Below are positions 8,531 through 16,720 of a stretch of 64,000 bases of DNA, piece by piece. Under the pieces are notes generated by a model, which saw only the letters and a program-made list of their open reading frames with translations, had not been told where the DNA came from and did no database searches. The position numbers were made by a program, and so were the translations under genes. This stretch comes from Labilithrix luteola (GTDB lineage Bacteria > Myxococcota_A > Polyangia > Polyangiales > Polyangiaceae): NCBI RefSeq assembly GCF_001263205.1, contig NZ_CP012333.1, forward strand, positions 10,211,501 through 10,275,500. The letters are read 5' to 3'. Each line of letters begins with the position of its first letter. Within the stretch, counting starts at the first letter, position 1.

Positions 8531-9644
8531 CGTTGTCGTTGAACTTCAGCGTCGTGCCGAGCGTGCCCGCGACTTCGGTGGTGAGCGAGTTCTTCAAGGT
8601 GCGGATGGATTGGTAAGCCGCCTCGACCGCTTCGCGGTGGTCGGTGATGGCGGTGCGGAACGGCGCCGGGATGGCTCCGATCTTCGCCTCGGCGTCGGCG
8701 AGGTCGGCGATGACGCGGTCGTCGAGCGCAGGGTTCTTGGCGCGGACGAGGTCCGAGAGGCCCATGCCGTCGGCCGATCCGTAGGCGCCCGTGTAGACGC
8801 TGCGCACGCCGTCGACGGTGGCGAGCATATCGGCGATGGAGTTGTCGCTGCGCGGCGTCTCTTCCTGATCCGGCGCAGGCACGCCGCCCGTCTTCAGTCC
8901 GTACGGCTTGGCGATCTTCGTACCGGTCACGAGGTCGGCGGCGAACGTGGCGCTGTTGACGATCTGGTCGAGCGCCGCCTTCGACGTCGGGAAGAGGTCA
9001 CCGGCGTCGGTGAGCTCCTTGGCGAAGTTCTGCCCCGCCGGATCCCACGCACTCACGAGCTCCGCGGTGCGCTTCTTCATGTTCTCGGTCGCGACCTTCA
9101 CGTACGTCAGGCGGCGATCGGCGTTGGGCGCGGTGGTGAGCGACGTGAGGACCGCCGCGTTGCCGCCCTGGTTGTCGAAGAGGAGGTACTCGACCGCGAG
9201 CGAGCCCTTCGCATTCGCGCCGAGGGCCTCGAAGGACTCGGCCGTGATGGGATCGGTGCCGGCGATGACCTTCCCGATCGCGTCCGCCCCGGCGGGCCAG
9301 TAGTTCATGGCCGGCGTGATGCGATTGCTCTCGACCGGGCCGAACCGGAAGGCCTCGGCCTGCTCCCATGCCTTGCGGGCTGCCCGCCACGCGGCCTGCG
9401 CCTTCGACAGCGAGGCATCCGAGGGCGATGCCTGGAGCTCGGCGGCAGCCGCTCGCAGCGCGTCGACTTGCGTGTCGAGGGCGCGGTACGAGGGGAGGAT
9501 CACGTTGTTCGTCAGGTCGACGAGCACCGGCTTCGCGTCCATCGACGACGACGAAGAAGCCGGACTCGAGCTGCAGGCGCCGAAGACACCCGCAGAGACC
9601 GTGACAGCCAGGGCGACAGCAAGCGAGTAACAAAGCGTACGCAT
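8520..9644 (-). CDS. Imelysin-family lipoprotein (second copy, iron-regulated, EfeO/IrpA-like)
   Basis: 374 residues with a lipoprotein signal (VFGACSSS). The imelysin/peptidase M75 fold is recognised from AWRAARKAWEQAEAFRFGPVE, NYWPAGADAIG and the C-terminal DMLATVDGVRSVYTGAYG...GLSDLVRAKNPALDDRV. Imelysins are helical periplasmic proteins linked to iron uptake, and most are not peptidases. In this copy the family GxHxxE motif is degenerate (GSLAVEYLLF), with Leu in place of His, unlike the first copy. Start 9644 is chosen for the signal peptide and an upstream GGAAG. It follows the DUF1111 gene by 17 bp and overlaps the TonB receptor by 11 bp. Confidence 0.88.
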   Translation of the reverse strand: MRTLCYSLAVALAVTVSAGVFGACSSSPASSSSSMDAKPVLVDLTNNVILPSYRALDTQVDALRAAAAELQASPSDASLSKAQAAWRAARKAWEQAEAFRFGPVESNRITPAMNYWPAGADAIGKVIAGTDPITAESFEALGANAKGSLAVEYLLFDNQGGNAAVLTSLTTAPNADRRLTYVKVATENMKKRTAELVSAWDPAGQNFAKELTDAGDLFPTSKAALDQIVNSATFAADLVTGTKIAKPYGLKTGGVPAPDQEETPRSDNSIADMLATVDGVRSVYTGAYGSADGMGLSDLVRAKNPALDDRVIADLADAEAKIGAIPAPFRTAITDHREAVEAAYQSIRTLKNSLTTEVAGTLGTTLKFNDNDGD

Positions 9645-9661
9645 CGAAGGCGGACTTCCCT

Positions 9662-11119
9662 TTACAAGTCTTCGAGGAAGGCGAGAAGAGCTTCTCGATC
9701 GGCCTTGGGCATCGCCCGGAAGGCGTCCCGGGCCGCCGCGGCTTCCCCACCGTGCCAGAGCACGGCCTCCGCGAATCCACGAGCTCGACCATCGTGGAGC
9801 AGGAACGTGTGTTTGTTGACCGATTTGACGAGGCCAACGCCCCAGAGCGGAGCCGTCCGCCACTCGGTGCCCGTCGCGGCGAAGTCCGGCCGGTTGTCGG
9901 CGAGCTCCGGCCCCATGTCGTGGAGCAGGAGGTCGGTGAAGGGCCGGATCGTCTGGCGCGAAACGGCCGGATAGCCGGGCAAATCGCCCGTCTGGATCTT
10001 CGGCACGTGGCACGACGCGCATTTGGCTTCGGCAAAGAGCTTCTCACCGCGCTGGACCTTCGCGTCCATCCAGTTGCGACGCGACGGAACCGCGAGCGTG
10101 AGGCTGTACGCCGTCACGGCGGTGAGCTTCTGGTCGGAAAGCTCTGGCGCACCCGGCTCACCACCCGAAGGAGCGTTTCGGCAAGCCTCCTGCGCCGGCG
10201 GGCAGTTCTCTTCCGGATCGATCGAGCTCGTGATGCCGAGGTCGCCGAGGAACGCGCCCGCGACCTGCTGCTCGACGGTGGGCTGGTTCGCCTTCCAACC
10301 GAAACGCCCGAGCGTCGCGCGGCCCTGGCGGATGTTCCAAACGTCGTTCGGACGGCCGGAGATGCCGTCACCGTCGCGATCGTCCGCATCGGCCATCCCG
10401 CGCACCACGTCTTCCGGGATCGCCTCGAGCAGCCCGAGGCCGATCATGCTGGGCGCCACGCGAGGCGAGGTCAGGACGTCGGGCGAGAGCGGCCCGAACG
10501 CGAGGTTCGAGAAAACGTAGGTCGGACGGCGCAGGCTGTACGGCTCGCCATCCGCGTACTGACCCGGCACTTCGTCGTACTGGACCGCCACGTCGCCTTC
10601 GGCAGGCACGCCGAGAATGCCGAGCGGATTGAACTGACCACCGTAGACGGGCTCGTTCGCAGGACCGCCGTGCGCGTCGGTGCCGGGCACGCTGAGGCGC
10701 ACGAGCAGCCCCAAGAAGCGCTCACCGGCTTGCGTCGGCGGAGCGCCACGACCGTCCTTGAAGTGGCACGCCGAGCACGACGTCGCGTTGTAGGTCGGCC
10801 CGAGTCCGTCGTTGCCCGAGATCGAAGCGGGCGCGGTCACCCAATTGCGGTTGAAGAAGTGATCGCCCAACGAGAACGCGTTGCGCGCAGCATCGTCGAG
10901 ATTTCGCGCGGGGAACGCGAACGCCGAACGCGAGACGTCGAACACCGTGGTCTGGCCGCCCAGAAGCTCGGTGCCGGGTTCGGGTCCCGCGTTCTCTTCG
11001 TCACTCGAAGAACAGGCGGCGACGAGCGCCGCCAAGAGAGCGGTGGGCAGCAGGGCGCGCCGGAGAAAGGACTCCGTACGAGAGGACCTCGTTTCCACCT
11101 GCACGGCTTCCCTGCTCAC
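9662..11119 (-). CDS. Di-haem oxidoreductase-like lipoprotein (DUF1111, thiol oxidoreductase-like)
   Basis: 485 residues, lipobox LVAACSSSD. Two CxxCH motifs are seen: CSACHFKDGRG in the N-terminal half and CASCHVPKI in the C-terminal half, the arrangement of the DUF1111 di-haem family (MauG/CcpA relatives). Other family blocks are IPEDVVRGMADADDRDGDGI and FTDLLLHDMGPELADNRPDF. The substrate is not established. The family is repeatedly found between two imelysin genes in iron-regulated operons, which is the arrangement here: 3 bp after the first imelysin and 17 bp before the second. A periplasmic redox step in iron acquisition, such as Fe(III)/Fe(II) conversion, is inference. Confidence 0.9.
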   Translation of the reverse strand: MSREAVQVETRSSRTESFLRRALLPTALLAALVAACSSSDEENAGPEPGTELLGGQTTVFDVSRSAFAFPARNLDDAARNAFSLGDHFFNRNWVTAPASISGNDGLGPTYNATSCSACHFKDGRGAPPTQAGERFLGLLVRLSVPGTDAHGGPANEPVYGGQFNPLGILGVPAEGDVAVQYDEVPGQYADGEPYSLRRPTYVFSNLAFGPLSPDVLTSPRVAPSMIGLGLLEAIPEDVVRGMADADDRDGDGISGRPNDVWNIRQGRATLGRFGWKANQPTVEQQVAGAFLGDLGITSSIDPEENCPPAQEACRNAPSGGEPGAPELSDQKLTAVTAYSLTLAVPSRRNWMDAKVQRGEKLFAEAKCASCHVPKIQTGDLPGYPAVSRQTIRPFTDLLLHDMGPELADNRPDFAATGTEWRTAPLWGVGLVKSVNKHTFLLHDGRARGFAEAVLWHGGEAAAARDAFRAMPKADREALLAFLEDL

Positions 11120-11122
11120 GAC

Positions 11123-12316
11123 TCACTCCCCGAAGTTGATCTTCGCGCCGAGCGCCGTTGCTGCTTCGTGGACGCCGTTCGCGACCGGCGTCCACGCATC
11201 GATCGCCGCCTTGACCTTCTGGCGACCCGGCGAGCCGTCGTCGCCGAGGATTTGCTGATCGAAGGGTGCCGGAATGGCTTTGGTCGCGTTGAGGGCCGCC
11301 GTCAAGACCGTGCGCACCTTCTCGTCGAGCGCGGGGTCCTTCGCCTTGACGAGATCCGAGATGCTCGGACCGCTGAGCGAGCCGTAGCGACCGAGGTAGA
11401 CGTTCTCGATGCCGAGCGCGTCGTAGATCATGTCCTGATTCGTCGTGTCGCTGAAGCAGGAGTGCTCTTCCTCCTGATCCTTCGTCTCGTAGGCGTTGTT
11501 CATGCGCTCCTTCGGGAGCTCTGTCGCCGCGAGGCTTATGACACCCTTCAGGATGTTGCTGAGCGCCTGGTCCGAATCGCCCGCCACGAACTTCGCGCCG
11601 TAGCTCTCGGGGTTGTCGAGATCCCACTGCACTTCGACGCTCTCGATGTGCTCGACCAGGAGGTCCGTCGCACCCTTGAGGTACTCGCGCCGGCGAGCCT
11701 GGTTCGAGGCCGTGCCGCCGTCGACGAAGTCGGTGTACGGACGTTGGCCGGGACCTTGCGCGTGCGGAGTGCCATCGGCGTTGAGGTCCTGGCCCCAGAG
11801 GAGGAACTCGATCGCGTGCCAGCCGGCCGAGAGGTTCTTCTCGCCGTCCTTCTCGTTGTTCTCCGCGATCACGTCCTTCGTGATCTGCGGGAACTCGGCC
11901 GTCATGTTGATGATGCCCGCTTCCGGGTTGCCAATCGTGTAGTCGATGAAGTTCTCGTCGAGCGGCCAGCCGTTGATCATGCCCTCGGGGCCGTTCTCTT
12001 CGTTGTCGATCGGGCCGTTGTAGAAGCGGAACGCCTCGGTCTGGAGGTACGCCGGACGCGCCGCAATCCAGGCCTTCTTCGCGGCGTCGAACGTCGCCTG
12101 CGTGGGGCTCGCGACGAACGCGTTGATCGCCGTCTGGAGCTTCTTCGCCTCCGCCACCGAGTCCTCGTAGTTCTGGTGCACGATCGTGGCGTAGCTCTTC
12201 ACGACCGCGGCTTTGTCGACACCGCCCGTACCGCTGATCGACGACGTGTCATCCGACGAGCTGCAGGCGGCGGCGAGGAGAAGAACGGGGATCAGGCAAA
12301 GCGGCTTGAACGACAT
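11123..12316 (-). CDS. Imelysin-family lipoprotein (first copy, iron-regulated protein A-like)
   Basis: 397 residues with lipoprotein signal LLLAAACSSSDD. Imelysin hallmarks are present: AWIAARPAYLQTEAFRFYNGPID, the intact GxHxxE motif in AGWHAIEFLLWGQD (residues 165-170), and the C-terminal YDALGIENVYLGRYGSLSGP-x-ISDLVKAKDPALDEKV. The intact motif suggests it can bind metal, probably iron, at the periplasmic face of a membrane. It is the first gene of the operon 12316-4962. Two Fur-type boxes lie 43-81 bp upstream of its start and a terminator of the previous gene lies beyond them, so the promoter is here. Confidence 0.92.
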   Translation of the reverse strand: MSFKPLCLIPVLLLAAACSSSDDTSSISGTGGVDKAAVVKSYATIVHQNYEDSVAEAKKLQTAINAFVASPTQATFDAAKKAWIAARPAYLQTEAFRFYNGPIDNEENGPEGMINGWPLDENFIDYTIGNPEAGIINMTAEFPQITKDVIAENNEKDGEKNLSAGWHAIEFLLWGQDLNADGTPHAQGPGQRPYTDFVDGGTASNQARRREYLKGATDLLVEHIESVEVQWDLDNPESYGAKFVAGDSDQALSNILKGVISLAATELPKERMNNAYETKDQEEEHSCFSDTTNQDMIYDALGIENVYLGRYGSLSGPSISDLVKAKDPALDEKVRTVLTAALNATKAIPAPFDQQILGDDGSPGRQKVKAAIDAWTPVANGVHEAATALGAKINFGE

Positions 12317-12358
12317 CCAGTGGCCTCCGTGAATTGGAGGGTCTCTCCGTACGCCAAG

Positions 12359-12397
12359 TGAAAGTCGTTTTCAACGACTAAGTGAAAATCACTTTCA
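12359..12397. promoter_or_regulatory. Two tandem Fur-family boxes before the imelysin operon
   Basis: TGAAAGT-C-GTTTTCA at 12359-12373 and TGAAAAT-C-ACTTTCA at 12383-12397 are near-perfect 7-1-7 palindromes with starts 24 bp apart. Both fit the Fur class and share the TGAAA-N5-TTTCA core with the box before the peroxiredoxin. They sit directly upstream of the first imelysin gene. Confidence 0.75.
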
Positions 12398-12424
12398 ACA
12401 TCATTAGCCGCCGGGCCATTTTCG

Positions 12425-12470
12425 CCGACAAAATGAGAACGGGACGCCGGGCGCGAGGCCGTGGCGTCCC
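12425..12470 (-). terminator. Probable terminator after the EF-hand lipoprotein gene
   Basis: The stem GGGACGCC (12441-12448) pairs with GGCGTCCC (12463-12470). On the minus strand it is followed by GTTCTCATTTTG. It separates the 12491 gene from the imelysin promoter. Confidence 0.6.
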
Positions 12471-12490
12471 TGATTCGGCGCGGGTGCCGG

Positions 12491-13336
12491 CTACTTGGCG
12501 CTGGCGAAACACTCCCCTTCGCCGCGGTAGTGACCGACGGTGCGGGAGAGTGCCTCGACGAAGGCGCGGAGGTCGTTGATGCCTGCGGCGCTGCCCGTTC
12601 CGTAGGGACCGTTCGCCTTCGGGATCGCAGCGAGCTTCACCGCCGCGAGCTCCTCGAGCGTGATCACGCCATCGTTGTCGGCGTCCGCGTTGGCGATGTT
12701 GTCGAAGCGCACCTTGGCCTCCTTGGCCTGGAGGTCGTCGTAATAGAGGTGGTCGCCGTGGATGGTCAGCTGCACCGTATCGGTGCCGCCGTTCGTGACG
12801 ATCGCTCCGTCCGTCTCCTTGCCGGAGATATCGCCCTTGCAGCGATCGTAGAGAGTGTCGAGCTTGAAGCCCCATTTGTAGGACTTCGTCGTCGCGCCCT
12901 TCGTCGCAGTCGCTTCGACGTACACCGCGTAGCCGTTCGAGACCATGAGCTGCTTGTCCGCGTCGGTCACGCCTGCGCCGAGCTCGGTGTCGGCCGCGGC
13001 GGGCGCGATGCGGTAGCTCACGTGCGTGTAGGCCTTCGCCGGCACGTTCGCGAACTTCACGATCGACTTCTCGCCGGGAACCTTGTGGTTGAAGAGCTTC
13101 GAGCCGGCCATCGTCACCGCGGGTGCGGCACCGTCTTCGGCAACCTCGATGTCGTGGAACGTGACGAGGAAGCGGTCGTACTTGATGGTCCAGCCGTCCG
13201 CGACGTCCGACGAAGGAATCTCCTGCTCGATGAACTCTTCACCCCAGGTGGTGAAGTTGACGTTCCCCTCACCGTCGTCCGAGCTCGAACAAGCCGCGGC
13301 GACGACGACCAAGGCACACGTCAAAAACTTCTTCAT
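12491..13336 (-). CDS. Lipoprotein of a putative metal-uptake cluster, GWT motif and EF-hand
   Basis: 281 residues: signal peptide and lipobox (VVVAAACSSSD), then a beta-rich domain beginning with DGWTIKYDRFLVTFHDIEV. The sequence HGDHLYYDDL and an EF-hand-like calcium loop (DADNDGVITLEEL, near residue 215) follow. The GWT-x(4)-FLV block is shared with the 13461 lipoprotein, so the two are likely distant relatives. I do not recognise a named family; a weak resemblance to methanobactin-associated MbnP proteins is only suggestive. The start at 13336 is preceded by AGGAG. Two copies of a 28-bp inverted repeat lie 53-112 bp upstream, so it probably has its own metal-responsive promoter. A periplasmic or surface metal-binding partner of the neighbouring TonB receptor is the working guess. 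Confidence 0.75.
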   Translation of the reverse strand: MKKFLTCALVVVAAACSSSDDGEGNVNFTTWGEEFIEQEIPSSDVADGWTIKYDRFLVTFHDIEVAEDGAAPAVTMAGSKLFNHKVPGEKSIVKFANVPAKAYTHVSYRIAPAAADTELGAGVTDADKQLMVSNGYAVYVEATATKGATTKSYKWGFKLDTLYDRCKGDISGKETDGAIVTNGGTDTVQLTIHGDHLYYDDLQAKEAKVRFDNIANADADNDGVITLEELAAVKLAAIPKANGPYGTGSAAGINDLRAFVEALSRTVGHYRGEGECFASAK

Positions 13337-13388
13337 CTCCTGCTCCTCCGAAGGAGCGGCGCACGCGAGCACCGCCACGACGTTTGTC

Positions 13389-13448
13389 GTAGCACGAACG
13401 AAAGAATTCGTGCCACCGAAGTAGCACGAATCAGAGATCTCGTGTCAC
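13389..13448. promoter_or_regulatory. Two tandem 28-bp NikR-like inverted repeats
   Basis: Copy A at 13389-13416 is GTAGCACG-N12-CGTGCCAC and copy B at 13421-13448 is GTAGCACG-N12-CGTGTCAC. Their starts are 32 bp apart and they lie between the stop of the 13461 gene and the start of the 12491 gene. A third copy precedes the TonB receptor. The total length of 28 bp and the 6-N16-6 outer spacing (GTAGCA-N16-TGCYAC) equal the geometry of the E. coli NikR site GTATGA-N16-TCATAC. The assignment to NikR is inference. Confidence 0.65.
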
Positions 13449-13460
13449 TGCGGCGAATCG

Positions 13461-14282
13461 CTACTTGGTCGCGTAGGAGAAGCCGTACGCGAGGCCTTCC
13501 TTCATGCCGCGCACGAGCTCGTTGCGGCCGATGGCATCCGCCGGCATGAGCACGGGCTGACCGTCCGTGCTCGCTGGGATCGAATCGAACTCGACCTGAT
13601 CGAACCACTGCGTCATCGCCACCGTGACGGTGACCGTGCCGTCGGCCTGCATGGAGGTCTCGGCGAAGGGGCACCCTTCGACCGCATTCGCGTTCTCCGT
13701 GTTCACGATGTCGGCGGCGTCGATCTCCGCGCGGAACGGCCGTGTGTCGGCGCCCTTCGTGGCGGTGCCCTCGAGAACGGCGACGTGCGAACCGAGCTCG
13801 CTGGCGAAAGGCCCGCTGGCGGGCGTCTGGAACGAGAACGTGGCGGACCGCACGACGCCGGAGACGCCGTCGCCCGTGCCGAGCACGTTCGACGTGAGCA
13901 GGTCCGCGGACGACGGCGACAAGAACTGGCCCATGGCGTTGCCCGGGACGTAGTGGCCAGGGTGCGCGAACGCCGTCTTGATCCGGACCACGTCGAGAAC
14001 GCGATCGAGCGGCGACCGGTGCGGCATGTTCGACGAGAAGATCGTCGCGCCGTCGTAATAATAGAACGCCCCCGTCGAGACAAACGCCTTCGTCAGCGAA
14101 ACGGTCCAGCCCTGAGAGTTCGTAAATGGAGCCTTCTGCGTCGACGACGTGACGACGGCCCCAAGCGTGATGCGACGCCCGCCGGTGCCGCTTCCGCCGT
14201 CCGACGAATCGCAGGCGGCCGGCAAGACGGAGAGCAGACCGAAGGACGCGACGGCCAACGCGAGGTGCTGCAAGTACTTCAT
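13461..14282 (-). CDS. Lipoprotein downstream of TonB receptor, GWT motif
   Basis: 273 residues with a lipoprotein signal (LSVLPAACDSSDG). The mature part opens with QGWTVSLTKAFVSTGAFYYYDG, the same block as GWTIKYDRFLVTFHDIEV in the 12491 protein. A His-containing stretch (FAHPGHYVPGNAMGQFL), a conserved-looking ATKGADTRPFRAEID and the segment VTVTVAMTQWFDQVEFD are seen. ATKG also occurs in the 12491 protein (TATKGATTKSYKWGF), supporting shared ancestry. No named family is recognised. It starts 10 bp after the TonB receptor and is probably co-transcribed, so an envelope metal- or chelate-binding role is inferred. Confidence 0.75.
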   Translation of the reverse strand: MKYLQHLALAVASFGLLSVLPAACDSSDGGSGTGGRRITLGAVVTSSTQKAPFTNSQGWTVSLTKAFVSTGAFYYYDGATIFSSNMPHRSPLDRVLDVVRIKTAFAHPGHYVPGNAMGQFLSPSSADLLTSNVLGTGDGVSGVVRSATFSFQTPASGPFASELGSHVAVLEGTATKGADTRPFRAEIDAADIVNTENANAVEGCPFAETSMQADGTVTVTVAMTQWFDQVEFDSIPASTDGQPVLMPADAIGRNELVRGMKEGLAYGFSYATK

Positions 14283-14292
14283 GACCTAATCC

Positions 14293-16710
14293 TCAAATGT
14301 ACAGAGCGAGGGTGAGCCAAAGCGTGCGCGGTGGCCCGACCGTGACGTGACGAACGGGAACGCGTGACGGATTCTGCAGGCGGTCGAAATTCGACGCGTA
14401 GACGAACTGCCCGTCGTACCACTTGGCATCGAGCAGGTTGAAGACGTCGAAGCGAAGCTCCACTTCCTGCAAGCGCAGGCTGACCGACGTATCGACGAGA
14501 AAGACGTTCGACCCCGTGTCACCGAACGGCAGCGGTCGTCCGGCGAGGCCCTCGATGCCGCCTCCGATCTGACCTTCGAGCTTGCGCGACAAGACGCGCG
14601 CGAGCGTGTGCCGCAAGGCCATGTCGGAGCGCAGCACGAGCTCCGGCACGTACGGGAGTCGGTCGCCTTTCTGGAAGTTCGCGTCGGACGCGCGGAACGT
14701 CGCGTCGGTGTACGTGGCGCTGCTCGAGAGCATGAGCACATCGCCGGCCCTCGCGCTGAGCTCGGCGGCGATGCCTTTGCGAAGCGTGCCGGGAACCCGT
14801 TCGTTGCGCGCCGTCTCGGGGTCGAACACCAGGTCGTCGCTGAGCGTCGTGAGAAATCCGGCGAGCGACCCCGAGAGCGTGCGCCCATCGCTGTAACGCG
14901 CCCCGACCTCCCAGCTCGTCACGTCGGTGAAGACCGTGCGCTCGCCATCGGAGAGGCTTCGCGCTTGCGGCGAGCGGAAGCCCTGTCCGAAGCTTCCGAG
15001 AAGGTGCACGTTCGGTAGCGCCGCCCAATCGATCGTGGCCTTGGGGCCGATGTGCGATCCCTGCGCGGCCCGGCCCTGCGCGGGCACCGCATTGCCGTTG
15101 ATGACTCGATCCTGAACCGCATAAGAAAGCGCGTCGGCGCGAAAGCCGCCGCGCAGTGCGAGTTTGGAGAACGGATGCAGCGCGAGGTCCACGTACCCGG
15201 CAACGTCGGTCGCGCGCACGTTGGCGTCGACGAGCGTGGCGATGGGAGAGTCGTTGACGTCCGAGAGGCGCCGTTGCGACTGGTCGATGTCGTCGTACCG
15301 ACCGTAGACGCCCACCTCGATCGAATCGCGCTTCGAGAGCAGCGAGACCTGCTTGCAGTACGACGCCGTCACGCCGCCGGTCATGCTGTTGTTGATCTGC
15401 TGCGTGTTGTCGCTGTTCAACGTGCCTGCCCCGCCACGCTGCGTGTCGAGGAAGAAGCCCGTGAAGTTCTGTCTCAGATGCAGCGTTCGGAAGACGAGGA
15501 ACGGTGCAATGCTCCAGCGCGAGCCTTCGTCGTCCTCGTGCAGCTCGATGAGCACTTGATGGCGCACCGAGAAGCCGCCCTGCTTGGAATCGAGCACGGC
15601 AAAGCGATCGAGGCGTCCTGACTCGATGTCCGCCGCTGGCACGACGCCCGCCGAGTCGAAGCGCCCCGTGTACGTCGAGCCGAGCACGCGAAGCGACACG
15701 CCGTTCGCGAAGTGGTGCGTACCTTGCGCGATCATCGAGCCACGCCGAGCGGCACGGTTCGGGCCAAAGCCGTCCGTCTTGTAGTCCTCGAAGGCAGCGA
15801 AGGTCTCTTCCGAGGTGTCTTTCGGGTGATACGCGAGGAAGAGCCGTCGGGTGCCGAAGCTCCCGATCGTGCCCTTCGCGGTTGCGCCCACCTCGGGATA
15901 GCCGAGGCGCATGCGGATCGTCCCGGCGACACCGAAGTCTCCTTGGCGCGGATCGAACGTCCCCGGCGTGGAGGTGACGTCGCGAATGACCTCCGGCATC
16001 ACGAAATGGAGGTCGGCGTAGCCTTGGCCGTGGATGTTCGACACCTCGTTGACGGGGATGCCGCCGACCCAGAGCTCGACGTCCTGTCCGTGAACGGCGT
16101 CGAAGCCGCGCAGGAAGATCTGATGGGCCTTGCCTTCACCGCTGTGTTGGGTGACGAACACGCCCGGCACCACGTTGAGCACGTCGCTGGCCGTGCGGTG
16201 CGGCGCGGCCATCACCACTTCGCGACCGCGAACCACGTCGGACGCGCTGCGCGGCGGCGCCGTCCCCTCCACGCGGACGGACTGCATCGGCTCCGTCTTC
16301 GGCGGATCGGCGGGACTCGCCGCGACAGGTGGTGCCTCCTTCGCAGGCACGCCCACGAAACGAACCACGGCGCGAATCTTCGCGGCCACGGGCTTGCCGT
16401 CTCGCAAGGCCGGCTCGAACGTCCACGTCTTCGCCGCGGCAATCGCTGCCGCATCGAGCTCCGCGCCGACCGAAACGTCGATTTCGGCGGACTCCACGTG
16501 CCCGTCGTCGTTCACCGTGAGAACGAGCGGTACGACCACGTCGTGCGTATCGGCGCGCCCGCCTGGCCATGCCCCGGGGGTCTCCGTCTTGACCTTGGGC
16601 GGCGCTACGTCGTGCGCGTGCACCTCGTACGCCGTCGCGACGATCGCACACGCGAGCAAGCTCGCGGCGAACGGCCGGACAGTACGACGGTGGCCGCGAC
16701 GGTGGCCCAT
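14293..16710 (-). CDS. TonB-dependent receptor with N-terminal TonB-C-like domain
   Basis: 805 residues. After a signal peptide, residues of roughly 35-120 form a TonB C-terminal-like domain (VVPLVLTVNDDGHVESAEID...AAAIAAAKTWTFEPALRDGK). A plug domain follows (ASDVLNVVPGVFVTQHSGEG, QIFLRGFDAVHGQDVELWVG) and then a 22-strand-type barrel ending HVTVGPPRTLWLTLALYI. The plug has His-containing motifs (NEVSNIHGQGYADLHFV). The substrate is unknown; a CDF exporter, GWT lipoproteins and NikR-like operators around it point to a divalent metal or metallophore. The start codon is only 11 bp from the 28-bp operator, so the leader is short or the true start is slightly further in. Confidence 0.88.
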   Translation of the reverse strand: MGHRRGHRRTVRPFAASLLACAIVATAYEVHAHDVAPPKVKTETPGAWPGGRADTHDVVVPLVLTVNDDGHVESAEIDVSVGAELDAAAIAAAKTWTFEPALRDGKPVAAKIRAVVRFVGVPAKEAPPVAASPADPPKTEPMQSVRVEGTAPPRSASDVVRGREVVMAAPHRTASDVLNVVPGVFVTQHSGEGKAHQIFLRGFDAVHGQDVELWVGGIPVNEVSNIHGQGYADLHFVMPEVIRDVTSTPGTFDPRQGDFGVAGTIRMRLGYPEVGATAKGTIGSFGTRRLFLAYHPKDTSEETFAAFEDYKTDGFGPNRAARRGSMIAQGTHHFANGVSLRVLGSTYTGRFDSAGVVPAADIESGRLDRFAVLDSKQGGFSVRHQVLIELHEDDEGSRWSIAPFLVFRTLHLRQNFTGFFLDTQRGGAGTLNSDNTQQINNSMTGGVTASYCKQVSLLSKRDSIEVGVYGRYDDIDQSQRRLSDVNDSPIATLVDANVRATDVAGYVDLALHPFSKLALRGGFRADALSYAVQDRVINGNAVPAQGRAAQGSHIGPKATIDWAALPNVHLLGSFGQGFRSPQARSLSDGERTVFTDVTSWEVGARYSDGRTLSGSLAGFLTTLSDDLVFDPETARNERVPGTLRKGIAAELSARAGDVLMLSSSATYTDATFRASDANFQKGDRLPYVPELVLRSDMALRHTLARVLSRKLEGQIGGGIEGLAGRPLPFGDTGSNVFLVDTSVSLRLQEVELRFDVFNLLDAKWYDGQFVYASNFDRLQNPSRVPVRHVTVGPPRTLWLTLALYI

Positions 16711-16720
16711 GGAGCCGCTC

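Noticed and set aside
8520..12316. EfeUOB ferrous iron transport system
   Set aside because: Imelysin-type proteins are present, but neither an EfeU permease nor an EfeB DyP-type peroxidase is encoded; the haem protein is DUF1111.
6245..12361. Very long open frames on the plus strand opposite the iron operon (765 and 869 codons)
   Set aside because: They are antisense shadows of recognised genes in a GC-rich genome, and their products are Arg/Ala/Val-rich without any domain.
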